This document shows positions 37,095 to 45,298 of a stretch of 64,000 nt of DNA, one piece after another. Location: NCBI RefSeq assembly GCF_036199905.1, contig NZ_CP108109.1, positions 124,001 through 188,000 on the forward strand, in the 5' to 3' direction. Source of the DNA: Streptomyces sp. NBC_00223 (GTDB taxonomy: Bacteria > Actinomycetota > Actinomycetes > Streptomycetales > Streptomycetaceae). The notes beneath the pieces were generated by a model. The model ran no database searches. It saw nothing but the letters and a program-made list of their open reading frames with translations, and had not been told where the DNA came from. Every line of letters starts with the position of its first letter. Position 1 is the first letter of the stretch. A program made the position numbers and the translations under genes.

Positions 37095-37919
37095 CTAGTG
37101 CGCGGTCCAGCCGCCGTCCAGGGGCAAGGAGGCGCCGGTGATGTAGCCGGTGTGCGAGGAGCAGAACCACAGGGCGGCGGCGGCCACTTCGGCCGGTTCG
37201 ATCAGCCGCTTGATGGCGGTCCGCTCCAGCATCACCCGCCTGACCACCTCCTCCTCGGGGATGCCGTGGGCGAGCGCCTGGGCGGCGATCTGGTCCTCCA
37301 CCAGCGGGGTGCGGACATAGCCGGGGTTGATGCAGTTGCTGGTCACGCCGTGTTCGGCGCCTTCGAGGGCGACGACCTTGCTGAGTCCTTCGAGCGCGTG
37401 CTTGGCGACGACGTACGCGGACTTGTAGGGGCTGGCCCGCAGACCGTGCACGGAGGAGATGTTGACCACCCGGCCCCAGCCGCCCTCGTACATGTGCGGC
37501 AGGGTGCGGCGCAGGATGCGGAAGGGCGCCTCGACCATCACCCGCTGGATGAGGGCGAACCGCTCCGGCGGGAACTCGTGCAGGGGGGCGACGTGTTGCA
37601 GGCCCGCGTTGTTGACGACGATGTCGGCGTCGTCGGGCAGCGCGTCCACGGCCGCGGGGTCGGACAGGTCGGCGACATGGGCGGTGCCGCCGACCTCCTC
37701 GGCCACCCGCTCGGCGGCCGCCGCGGCCCGGTCCACCACGTACACGGTGGCACCGGCCTCCGCGAAGGCCAGGGCGCAGGCCCGTCCGATGCCGCTGGCG
37801 GCGCCGGTGACCAGGGCGGTCCGCCCGGTCAGAAAACGCGTGCCGGGCGCGGCGGGCGGGGCGGCGTCTGCCGGGGCCTCGGCGGGAGTGCCGGGGCCGG
37901 GGCTGTGAGTGCTCTCCAT
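37095..37919 (-). CDS. 3-hydroxybutyrate dehydrogenase (SDR)
   Basis: A 274-residue short-chain dehydrogenase. NAD-binding TGAASGIG, the NNAG motif, catalytic serine in NISSVHG and Y-x-x-x-K in SAYVVAKHAL are all present, with the HBDH-like ending TGASLPLDGGWTAH. About 28 residues of alanine/proline precede the fold. It interconverts 3-hydroxybutyrate and acetoacetate. No strong ribosome-binding site was seen for ATG 37919; GTG 37928 is an alternative. Divergent from the PHB depolymerase gene. Confidence 0.85.
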   Translation of the reverse strand: MESTHSPGPGTPAEAPADAAPPAAPGTRFLTGRTALVTGAASGIGRACALAFAEAGATVYVVDRAAAAAERVAEEVGGTAHVADLSDPAAVDALPDDADIVVNNAGLQHVAPLHEFPPERFALIQRVMVEAPFRILRRTLPHMYEGGWGRVVNISSVHGLRASPYKSAYVVAKHALEGLSKVVALEGAEHGVTSNCINPGYVRTPLVEDQIAAQALAHGIPEEEVVRRVMLERTAIKRLIEPAEVAAAALWFCSSHTGYITGASLPLDGGWTAH

Positions 37920-38193
37920 GGCCGCCACGCTAGGAACGTTGCGAGGGCGCGCACACGTGGCCGGTGACCATACTTCCCCCTCCGGTGGTGGCGTCCGCAG
38001 CCATGTCGTGGCGGTGGGGGCGGTCGCACCCGGGCGCGGCCGGTGGCGTCGGGGGGGGCTTCACGCGGGGCCCGGGCCCGCAATGGCCGCGGCCGCCACT
38101 TCCGGCGCGCGGACGTGGCGGTCCGTCACGTGTCTGCGGTCACGTCGGCGGTTCTACCGTCCGAACGCCACACGGATCCCCCCAGGAGTCACC

Positions 38194-39801
38194 ATGCACC
38201 CTTCGTCCCTGTCCCCCGCACCCCAATCCCCCGCACCCCGGTCCCCGGTTCCCGCCGCCCGCCCCCGCCGGCCGCTGCGTGCCGCGTACACGGCCGTACT
38301 GTCCGTCCTGACCCTCGTCGCCGCGTGTCTCGGCGCGCTCGCCTTCTCCACCCCGGCGACCGCGGCCGGCCTCACCCAGGTCACGTCCTTCGGCTCCAAC
38401 CCGGGCAACCTCACGATGTACGCGTACGCCCCGGCGAATCTGCCCGCCGGCGCCCCGGTGGTCGTGGCCATGCACGGCTGCACGCAGACCGCGAGCGACT
38501 ACTTCGCCAACTCCGGCTGGCAGAAGTACGCCGACCTGTGGGGCTTCGCGCTCGTCCTGCCGCAGACCGGCTCGTCCAACAACTCGCTGAGCTGCTTCAG
38601 CTGGTTCGACTCGTCCAAGGACACCCGCGGCAAGGGCGAGGCGGCCTCCGTGGTGTCGATGGTGAGCAAGGCGGTCTCGCAGTACGGGGCCGACAGCCGG
38701 CGGGTGTACGTCACCGGGCTCTCGGCGGGCGGCGGCATGACGGCGGATCTGCTCGCCGACTACCCGGACGTGTTCGCGGGCGGATCGGTGGACTCCGGGC
38801 TGCCCGCGCAGTGCGCCACCACCCAGGCCGCGGCCTCGCAGTGCCAGTACGGCAGCATGAATCTGACCCCCGCCCAGTGGGGTGACAAGGTCCGGGCGTC
38901 CAACCCCGGCTACAGCGGTCCCTGGCCGCGGGTGGCGATCTGGCAGGGTGCCTCGGACTACACGGTCTACCCGGTCAACGCCACCGAACTGCGCGACCAG
39001 TGGACGAATGTGTGGGGCATCGGCCAGACCGCGTCCAGCACGCAGTCGCTGCCCGGCGGCACCACGCTGAGCGTCTACAACGACTCCGCGGGCAAGCCGG
39101 CGGTCGAGCTGTACCAGATCTCCGGCATGGCGCACGGCCTCGCCGTGGACCCGGGTTCGGCCACCGAGCAGTGCGGCGCGACCGGCGCGTACTACATCAA
39201 AACGATCTGCTCCAGCTACTACACCGCCCGCTTCTGGGGCCTGGACGGCTCGCACCCGGGTGACGGCGGGGGTACGGTGACGCTGCCCGCGCCCGCCGGG
39301 CTCAAGGTCACCGGCACCACCGACACCACCGCGGCGCTGAGCTGGACCGCCGTCAGTGGCGCCGCGTCCTACAACGTCTACCGCAACGGCGCCAAGACCG
39401 GCTCCCCCACCGCGGCCGCGTACACCGACACCGGCCTGACGGCGGGCACCGCGTACACCTACACCGTCACCGCCGTCGACTCCGCCGGCAAGGAGGGACC
39501 CGCCTCCGCGGCGGTGACCGCCACGACCACCGCCGGCAGCGGCACCGGGGGCGGCACGGGAGGCGGCACCGGCGGCAGTACCGGGGGCGGCACGGGAGGC
39601 ACCGGCGGTACCGGCGGCAGCGGGCAGTGCTTCACGGCCAGCAACTACGCCCAGGTCACGGCGGGCCGCGCCTACCAGAGCGGCGGTTACACCTACGCCA
39701 ACGGCTCCAACCAGAACATGGGCCTGTGGAACCTGTTCGTCACCCACACCCTCAAGGAGACGGGCTCCAACTACTACGTGATCTCCGACAGCGGCTGCTG
39801 A
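38194..39801 (+). CDS. Secreted PHB depolymerase-family esterase
   Basis: A 535-residue exported enzyme. A signal peptide with a long proline-rich N-region ends near ATAAG (about 58). The catalytic domain (about 60-350) has the oxyanion MHGCTQTA, the lipase box G-L-S177-A-G-G, and a histidine in GMAHGLAVD. A fibronectin type III linker (about 365-450) is followed by a glycine/threonine-rich stretch and a short C-terminal domain (CFTASNYAQVTAGRAYQSGGY) typical of polymer-binding ends. It would cleave extracellular poly-3-hydroxybutyrate or a related polyester. The ATG at 38194 follows CCCAGGAG. The divergent 3-hydroxybutyrate dehydrogenase suggests a common pathway. Confidence 0.9.
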   Translation: MHPSSLSPAPQSPAPRSPVPAARPRRPLRAAYTAVLSVLTLVAACLGALAFSTPATAAGLTQVTSFGSNPGNLTMYAYAPANLPAGAPVVVAMHGCTQTASDYFANSGWQKYADLWGFALVLPQTGSSNNSLSCFSWFDSSKDTRGKGEAASVVSMVSKAVSQYGADSRRVYVTGLSAGGGMTADLLADYPDVFAGGSVDSGLPAQCATTQAAASQCQYGSMNLTPAQWGDKVRASNPGYSGPWPRVAIWQGASDYTVYPVNATELRDQWTNVWGIGQTASSTQSLPGGTTLSVYNDSAGKPAVELYQISGMAHGLAVDPGSATEQCGATGAYYIKTICSSYYTARFWGLDGSHPGDGGGTVTLPAPAGLKVTGTTDTTAALSWTAVSGAASYNVYRNGAKTGSPTAAAYTDTGLTAGTAYTYTVTAVDSAGKEGPASAAVTATTTAGSGTGGGTGGGTGGSTGGGTGGTGGTGGSGQCFTASNYAQVTAGRAYQSGGYTYANGSNQNMGLWNLFVTHTLKETGSNYYVISDSGC

Positions 39802-39847
39802 CCGGACCACACCGGACCACACCGGACCACACCGGACCACACCGGAC
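39801..39847 (+). repeat. Tandem 10-bp repeats after the PHB depolymerase stop
   Basis: ACCGGACCAC is repeated four times without change from the stop codon on (39801-39840), followed by a partial fifth copy ACCGGAC. Probably replication slippage; it lies just before the terminator. Confidence 0.9.
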
Positions 39848-39853
39848 ATCTCC

Positions 39854-39888
39854 GAGCGCCGGGCTCCCGTACACGGGGCCCGGCGCTC
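39854..39888 (+). terminator. Hairpin terminator of the PHB depolymerase gene
   Basis: Perfect 11-bp stem GAGCGCCGGGC (39854-39864)/GCCCGGCGCTC (39878-39888). Confidence 0.75.
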
Positions 39889-39999
39889 GCGGCTGCGCCG
39901 GACAGGTTCCGCCGGGGGCGGTGTTCCGCCGGGCGCCCCTGCGAACCGGTTCAGCTTCCAGTCGCGTCCCTTGTGCTCCACCTCTCACTCCAATGAAAC

Positions 40000-40052
40000 G
40001 GAATCGCCATTCCTGATGCCGTATTCTTGACCGGTAACGGAATGGTCGTTCC
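40000..40052 (+). promoter_or_regulatory. Paired operators in the MFS exporter promoter
   Basis: GGAATCGCCATTCC (40000-40013) and GGAATGGTCGTTCC (40039-40052) are related 14-bp inverted repeats 39 bp apart, flanking and overlapping a TTGACC -35 element (40027-40032). Both are preceded by AC. The arrangement fits repression by the TetR protein encoded just after the exporter. Confidence 0.6.
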
Positions 40053-40123
40053 GGTTCGTTTCCGACAGGTGAACACTCCCCCGGGAAGCAGCCGTTCGAG
40101 AATCAGTGTTGAGAAGGAGTCCG

Positions 40124-41596
40124 ATGGCGTCCGAGACCCGGCGCACACACCACCAGGTCACGTTCGCGGTGCTGGCGGCGAGCGTGTCCGCCTACGCGTT
40201 GCTCCAGTCCCTGGTCACCCCCGTACTGCCGACGATCCAGGCCGATCTGCACACCAACCAGAACACCGTCACCTGGGTGCTGACGGCGTATCTGCTCTCC
40301 GCGTCCATATTCACGCCGATCATGGGCCGCGTCGGCGACATGATCGGCAAGGAGCGCGTCTTCGTGGCGACGCTCGGCGCCCTCGCCGCGGGTTCGCTGC
40401 TGGCCGCGCTGGCCACCAACGTCCAGGTCATGATCATCGCCCGGGTCATCCAGGGCATCGGCGGCGGCGTGCTGCCGCTGGCCTTCGGCATCATCAGGGA
40501 CGAGTTCCCGCGCGAGAAGCTGTCCGGCGCCGTCGGGGCGATCGCCTCGCTGAGCGCGGTCGGCGGCGGTCTGGGCATCGTGCTGGCCGGCCCGATCGTC
40601 AACGCGCTGGACTACCACTGGCTCTTCTGGCTGCCGATGATCCTCACCATCGCCGCCGCCGTGGCCGCCCACTTCTTCATCCCCAACTCGCCGGTCCGCA
40701 CCCCGGGCCGGATCAGCTGGCTGCCCGCGGTACTGCTGTCCGCCTGGCTGGTGGCGCTGCTGGTCGCGCTCAGCCAGGCCCCGGTGTGGGGCTGGGGCTC
40801 GGGCAAGGTCATCGGCCTGATCGCGACGGCGGCCGTGCTGGCCGTCGGCTGGGTCGAGGTCGAGCGCAGGTCCGCGACGCCGCTGATCGACATGACGATG
40901 ATGCGCCGTCCCGCGGTGTGGACCAACAACCTGGTGGCGCTGCTCTTCGGTGTCGGCATGTACGCGGTCTTCGCCTTCCTGCCGGAGTTCGTCCAGACGC
41001 CCAAGTCCACCGGCTACGGCTTCGGTCTGAGCATCACCGGCTCCGGGCTGATCCTGCTGCCGATGAGCGTCACGATGTTCCTGGTGGGCATGGGCGCGAG
41101 CCGCTTCGCGGCCCGGGTCGGCGGCAAGACCGTCGTCCTGCTCGGCGCGCTGATCGGCACCGCCTCCACGGCGCTGCTGGCCTTCGCGCACACCCAGACC
41201 TGGGAGCTGTATCTGGCCACCGCCGTCATGGGCGTCGGCTTCGGGCTGGCCTTCGCGGCCATGTCGACCCTCATCGTGAGCGCGGTGCCGCCGGAGCAGA
41301 CCGGCGTGGCCAGCGGTATGAACGCCAATATCCGTACGATCGGCGGCTCGATCGGCGCCGCGCTGATGGCCAGTGTGGTCACCGCGAGCCCGGCCGCCGA
41401 CGGGCTGCCCCGCGAGTCCGGCTACACCAACGGCTTCGCGATGCTGGGCGGCGCGCTGCTCATCGCCGCGCTCGCCGCGGCCCTGATCCCGGCCACCCGG
41501 CACACCAGCGTGGTCGCGGCCTCGGACGACGAGCCCGCGCACGCGCAGCTCGCCGTGGTGGCGGGCGGTACGGTCGTCGGGGACAAGTCCGAGTGA
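40124..41596 (+). CDS. MFS multidrug exporter (DHA2/EmrB-QacA type)
   Basis: A 490-residue protein with about 14 hydrophobic spans. The motif A loop is GRVGDMIGKERVF and the antiporter motif C region lies near SLSAVGGGLGIVLAGPIV. It would expel a toxic compound using the proton gradient. The ATG at 40124 follows GAGAAGGAG. It is followed by a TetR gene on the same strand, and two operator-like repeats precede it. A charged alanine-rich tail ends the protein. Confidence 0.88.
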   Translation: MASETRRTHHQVTFAVLAASVSAYALLQSLVTPVLPTIQADLHTNQNTVTWVLTAYLLSASIFTPIMGRVGDMIGKERVFVATLGALAAGSLLAALATNVQVMIIARVIQGIGGGVLPLAFGIIRDEFPREKLSGAVGAIASLSAVGGGLGIVLAGPIVNALDYHWLFWLPMILTIAAAVAAHFFIPNSPVRTPGRISWLPAVLLSAWLVALLVALSQAPVWGWGSGKVIGLIATAAVLAVGWVEVERRSATPLIDMTMMRRPAVWTNNLVALLFGVGMYAVFAFLPEFVQTPKSTGYGFGLSITGSGLILLPMSVTMFLVGMGASRFAARVGGKTVVLLGALIGTASTALLAFAHTQTWELYLATAVMGVGFGLAFAAMSTLIVSAVPPEQTGVASGMNANIRTIGGSIGAALMASVVTASPAADGLPRESGYTNGFAMLGGALLIAALAAALIPATRHTSVVAASDDEPAHAQLAVVAGGTVVGDKSE

Positions 41597-41761
41597 CCGC
41601 ACCGGGCGCCGGGCACCTCGCCCCGGCCCGGCGCCCGAACCGCCGCCGCCTGGCCTCCGGGTGACGCGCCTTCGGGCGCGCGCCCGGCCGGGCCGGGCAC
41701 GGGCCGACCGCCCGCGGACGACCGTACGAGGGCCGAACGGCCGCACCGACCGGGAGTGACG

Positions 41762-42433
41762 ATGACAGCGCGCGACACACAGCACCGGCCGTTGCGGCGC
41801 GACGCCGTACGCAACCACCAACTGGTGATGGAGGCCGCCCGCGAGGTGCTCTCGGAGTACGGCACCGACGCGAGCATGGAGCTGATCGCGTCGCGCGCGG
41901 GCGTGGGGGTCGGCACGGTCTACCGGCGCTTCCCCAACAAGGAGGCCCTGGTCGACGAGATCGCCGGCGAGATGCTGGCCGAGCTGGTGATCGAGGCCCG
42001 CCGGGCGCTGACCCTCCCCGGCGGTACGGGACTTGAAGCCTTTCTGCGGGTCGTCGGCCGGGTGCTCAGCGAGCACCGCGGCTACGCGGACAAGCTGATG
42101 GGCCAGTCCAAGGCCGCGTGCGTCGAGCAGTTGCGGGACCTGACCGCCGAACTGCTCGTCCAGGCCCAGGAGTCCGGCCGGATCAAGGCCGGCATCACGC
42201 TCGGCGACGTCATGACCCTCGCCTGGGGGCTGCGCGGGGTGGTGGAGACCAGCGGCAAGGTCGCGCCCGAGGCGTGGCAGCGGCACATGGACATCCACCT
42301 GGCCGGAATGCGCTCACCGGGCCCGATCAGCGAACACCCGCCGGTCACCCGCGAACAGCTCAACCTGGTCGACGGCCACAAGCGCCGCGGCACGGGCGGT
42401 ACGGGCGGCGCCGCCGGTACGACGGGTTCCTGA
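41762..42433 (+). CDS. TetR-family repressor
   Basis: A 223-residue TetR protein: HTH about 20-66 (MEAAREVLSEYGTDASMELIASRAGVGVGTVYRRFPNKEAL), then a helical ligand domain, with a glycine/threonine-rich C-terminal tail (GTGGTGGAAGTTG) of no obvious function. It lies 165 bp downstream of the MFS exporter on the same strand and probably represses it through the paired repeats at 40000-40052. The start at ATG 41762 follows GGGAG; GTG 41756 is possible. Confidence 0.85.
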   Translation: MTARDTQHRPLRRDAVRNHQLVMEAAREVLSEYGTDASMELIASRAGVGVGTVYRRFPNKEALVDEIAGEMLAELVIEARRALTLPGGTGLEAFLRVVGRVLSEHRGYADKLMGQSKAACVEQLRDLTAELLVQAQESGRIKAGITLGDVMTLAWGLRGVVETSGKVAPEAWQRHMDIHLAGMRSPGPISEHPPVTREQLNLVDGHKRRGTGGTGGAAGTTGS

Positions 42434-42573
42434 CGGAGCGCCACATTCCCAGGAGCCCCAACTTTCACGAGAGTTGGTCTGGACCCCATGCGGTTCAGCG
42501 GGCATAGTGGGCCCTGCGCAAGATCAACGGCCGGTCGCAGAGCCGTCCCGTGACACGGAAGAGGACCCCCGCT

Positions 42574-42678
42574 GTGCGAGTGAGAACCCCGCTCGGCCCG
42601 GCCCGCGCCGCCGCCGTCGGCGGTGCTCCCGGCCGCGCGGGTCCGCTCACGGCGAGGGGCCGCGTCGAGGCGCGGTGA
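42574..42678 (+). other. Short ORF resembling a decayed signal peptide
   Basis: A GTG at 42574, preceded by GGAAGAGGACC, opens a 34-codon frame VRVRTPLGPARAAAVGGAPG... ending at 42678. The first 17 residues resemble the start of a secreted protein, but the hydrophobic core is replaced by proline, glycine and arginine. It may be a gene remnant or chance. Nothing else in 42434-42884 looks coding. A CCAACT/AGTTGG repeat lies at 42458-42477. Confidence 0.2.
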
Positions 42679-42781
42679 CCCGAGCGGCCCTCCGGCCGCC
42701 GCACCGCGTGAAGACCCCGGTCACCGGGCGTCGTACGCCGAACACCCGGCGCGCGACCCGGTGGCGGGAAGGGGGCTGCAG

Positions 42782-42816
42782 GGCACCGTACCGGCGTCAC
42801 ATGCCGGTACGGTGCC
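42782..42816. terminator. 14-bp perfect hairpin
   Basis: GGCACCGTACCGGC (42782-42795)/GCCGGTACGGTGCC (42803-42816) with a 7-nt loop. It lies 70 bp past the zinc-ribbon gene on the minus strand and can also stop rightward transcription from the TetR side. Confidence 0.7.
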
Positions 42817-42884
42817 TCGGCAGACGGAAGTCGGGTGCCGTGTGAGCGCGCGGGCTCGGGTACGAGACACCCGTCCGGGCGGGA

Positions 42885-43544
42885 TCAGCGGCGGGTGCCG
42901 CACCCCGGGCAGAAGACCGCACCCGCGGGCAGGTCCGCGTGGCAGGAGCCGCAGGTGTCCTGCTGGGCGAGCTGATGGCCACAGCCCGGACAGAAGGCCG
43001 TGCCGTGGGTCTCGGTGCGGCACTGCGGGCAGACCAGCTGGCGGGGGGTGTTCACGTCGAACTGCTCGCCCGCCTGCTGACCGACGCTGTACGCGCGCTC
43101 GGCGACCATGTCGTTCAGACCGCGCTGCTGGGCGGCGAGCGCTTCGGCGGCGGTGTCGGGGGCACAGGTCAGGCATATGCCCTGGTCCGCGTTCCAGCAG
43201 CGCTGGCACACATAGTTCGTACAGCGCGGGCAGCGGTTGAAGTGGCCCTCCGCGTTGGTGATCGCGCGCTGGAAGGCGGCGTCGCGCGCGTTGCCGTATC
43301 CCGCGCCCGCCAGGCCGTCCGCCGCGCTGGTCACGCCGCTGGTGGCGCGTCCGAGCACGCTCCAGGCCGCGTTGGCGCCCTTGCCGACCCAGCTCGCCAT
43401 CCGCCCGCTGGTGTACGCCTCGAACTTCGAACGCCAGGTGTCCGCACAGCGGTTGCAGGAGAACTCGAACTGGAATCCCGCACCTGTGCCCTGCCGCTCG
43501 CACAGATCCCGGTAGTTGTTGCTGAAGTAGATCTCCGCACTCAT
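42885..43544 (-). CDS. Multi-zinc-ribbon protein
   Basis: A 219-residue cytoplasmic protein with four Cys-pair knuckles: CNRC near residue 30, CPRCTNYVCQRCWNADQGICLTC in the middle, CPQCRTETHGTAFCPGCG, and CGSCHADLPAGAVFCPGCG at the C-terminus, the last two forming double zinc-ribbon units. The N-terminus MSAEIYFSNNYRDLCERQGTGAGFQFEF is conserved in a family of actinobacterial and other bacterial zinc-ribbon proteins of unknown role. Adjacent to the gene for a zinc-free L36, so a link with zinc supply is possible but unproven. Confidence 0.75.
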   Translation of the reverse strand: MSAEIYFSNNYRDLCERQGTGAGFQFEFSCNRCADTWRSKFEAYTSGRMASWVGKGANAAWSVLGRATSGVTSAADGLAGAGYGNARDAAFQRAITNAEGHFNRCPRCTNYVCQRCWNADQGICLTCAPDTAAEALAAQQRGLNDMVAERAYSVGQQAGEQFDVNTPRQLVCPQCRTETHGTAFCPGCGHQLAQQDTCGSCHADLPAGAVFCPGCGTRR

Positions 43545-43622
43545 TGCACGCCTCCCCGAGCGCCCGTTCCGCCGGGCCCCCTGACCCGTCGCCAGACCAC
43601 CACCGGTAGGGGACGTTCCGCA

Positions 43623-43727
43623 CGTCCGTCCGGTTCCACGAGCCTTCGAGGCTCGTGGGCAGGGAACACTTTCGCATACGCCGGGGCATGCGCGCGCCGT
43701 CCGTCCGGAGCGGAACCGGACGGACGG
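43623..43727 (-). promoter_or_regulatory. Competing hairpins between rpmJ and the zinc-ribbon gene
   Basis: The sequence at 43712-43726 (GGAACCGGACGGACG) can pair perfectly with CGTCCGTCCGGTTCC at 43623-43637, or its overlapping part 43717-43727 with CCGTCCGTCCG at 43697-43707. A separate stem CCACGAGCC/GGCTCGTGG lies at 43636-43658. Mutually exclusive pairing of one arm is the layout of an attenuator, though simple termination of rpmJ is also possible. Confidence 0.4.
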
Positions 43728-43823
43728 GGTGGGTGGGGCGTGGGGGCCGGGCGGGCGCGGGGCGCCGGGCCCGGGGTGGAGGCGGGCCGGGGCCCGGGAT
43801 GGGTGCGCGCCGGGGCCCGGGGG

Positions 43824-43946
43824 TCAGCCCTGGCGGGCCTTGGCGCGCGGGTCCTTGCGGTTGATCACGTAGACCCTGCCGCGGCGGCGCACGACCTGGG
43901 CGCCCGGGAGCTTCTTGAGCGAGCGAAGCGAATTGCGGACCTTCAT
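43824..43946 (-). CDS. rpmJ: Ribosomal protein L36, zinc-independent (C-minus) paralogue
   Basis: A 40-residue protein beginning [20 protein letters not shown] and ending DPRAKARQG. It matches L36 but lacks the CxxC...C/H zinc ligands of the housekeeping copy, so it is the YkgO-type paralogue that replaces L36 when zinc is short. In Streptomyces such paralogues are usually repressed by Zur. I did not find a convincing Zur box in the 110 bp upstream before the next gene start at 44057. The start is preceded by AAAGGTGCCCCCT. Confidence 0.9.
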   Translation of the reverse strand: MKVRNSLRSLKKLPGAQVVRRRGRVYVINRKDPRAKARQG

Positions 43947-44044
43947 AGGGGGCACCTTTCTGCTCGTACCTGCTCGTAGTCTTTCCTCGCACGCACGACA
44001 ACCGTGGCGGGCCCGGGTTCATTCCGGGCGGCCGACCGGCGTAC

Positions 44045-44080
44045 GGAGGAGACGGCATGAGTTTCCTGAGTCAACCTCTA
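44045..44080 (+). pseudogene. Severed 5' end of the FSSP-repeat gene
   Basis: GGAGGAGACGGC places a strong ribosome-binding site before ATG 44057, which opens MSFLSQPL (44057-44080). The frame then enters the IS110 element. If the element is removed at the CCTCTA repeat, these eight codons join in frame to the ATG at 45538. I take this to be the true start of the interrupted gene. Confidence 0.6.
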
Positions 44081-45298
44081 TGCCGCCAGGGGCGTGTCGG
44101 TGGCCGTGTTGATCTTGTAGTTGGCTTGGTGGGTGGCGGGGTCGTAGCAGGTGCCGGTGCGCCAGCAGGCCCATATCACCCGGAGCCAGGATCGGGCGAG
44201 GATGCGGACGGCGTGGGGGTGTCGCTTCTTGCGGTTCCGGGCGTCGGTGTAGATCTTGGCGGCCCACTGGCTGCCATGCCGGCTGTTGTCGGCGAAGGTC
44301 GTGAGTGCGACGCGGGCTCTGCGGTTGGTCGCGAAGCGGAAGGCGACCGTGCGGGACTTGCCCGAGGCACGGGTGACGGGGACGACACCGGCCTCGGCGA
44401 TGAGCTGCTCGCAGGTCTGGGCGCGTTCGAGGATCGGGCCGATCTCGCCGATGATCTGGCCGAGGTTGACTTTGCCGATGCGCGGCATGGTGGCGAACAG
44501 CGGCGCGTAGGGGTGGGTTTCGACCGCCTCGGCGATGGCCTTGTCCAGGGCACGGATGGTCATGCGTATGCCCTGCACGAGCTGGGCCTGGACGCGCACG
44601 AGCTGCCTGACGACGGCTTCGCTGAGGCGGGAGGCCGCCTTCGGGGCCGAACGCAGCCGTTCGATCAGCACCGTGCCGGGCTTGCGGCCGGAGTAGTGGT
44701 GGCGCTTGCACCAGGCTTCGAGTCGTCCGGCAGTGAGGTTGGCCGCTGCGGCCGGGGTGGGGTATCGCTCCAGGAACGCGATGGCAATGTCGCTGTCCAG
44801 CTCGGCGAAGACGGCCTTGCCGCCGGGCCAGTGCTCGTCCAGCAGCGCGGCGAGCTGGTTGACAGCGGCGACCTTGGCCTCGATGTGGTCGGCACGGGTC
44901 CGGGTGAGGGCCTGGAGGTCGAGGGTGGCCTGCTCGGTGGGTTCCAGGCGGGGCAGCAGGTGGCCGTCGGTGCGCAGGTAGTCGGCGAGTTTCATGCTGT
45001 CGCCCGCGTCGGTCTTGGCCTTGGAAGCACCCCAGCGCGCTCGCATGGCGTGGAAGGCGTTCGGGTGCACCGGCACGATCGGGTGGCCCGCGGCCAGCAG
45101 CCGGTCGACGGCCAGGCCGCGGGTGGTCTCGATCGCGACCGGCAGATTCTGCGGGGCGCCGTGCTGACGCAGCCGTGCCAGGGTCTTGGCGAAGCCCTCC
45201 TCGGTGTGGGCCAGTTCCCACCGGTCGATGCGTTTGCCGGACTCGTCCATGACCGTCACGTCATGGGTTTCGCTCGCCCAGTCCCATCCGATGAACAC
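44078..45298 (-). CDS. IS110-family transposase
   Basis: A 406-residue DEDD recombinase. The RuvC-like N-terminal domain has the first Asp in FIGWDWASETHDV, the Glu in AIETTRGLAVD and the Asp pair in ASKAKTDAGD. The C-terminal Transposase_20 domain holds the serine in VVPVTRASGKSRTVAFR. I prefer GTG 45298, with AGGAG 9 bp upstream, over GTG 45331, which lacks a ribosome-binding site. The TAG stop coincides with the element edge. IS110 enzymes act with an element-encoded bridge RNA. No disabling mutation is visible. Confidence 0.9.
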   Translation of the reverse strand: MFIGWDWASETHDVTVMDESGKRIDRWELAHTEEGFAKTLARLRQHGAPQNLPVAIETTRGLAVDRLLAAGHPIVPVHPNAFHAMRARWGASKAKTDAGDSMKLADYLRTDGHLLPRLEPTEQATLDLQALTRTRADHIEAKVAAVNQLAALLDEHWPGGKAVFAELDSDIAIAFLERYPTPAAAANLTAGRLEAWCKRHHYSGRKPGTVLIERLRSAPKAASRLSEAVVRQLVRVQAQLVQGIRMTIRALDKAIAEAVETHPYAPLFATMPRIGKVNLGQIIGEIGPILERAQTCEQLIAEAGVVPVTRASGKSRTVAFRFATNRRARVALTTFADNSRHGSQWAAKIYTDARNRKKRHPHAVRILARSWLRVIWACWRTGTCYDPATHQANYKINTATDTPLAA

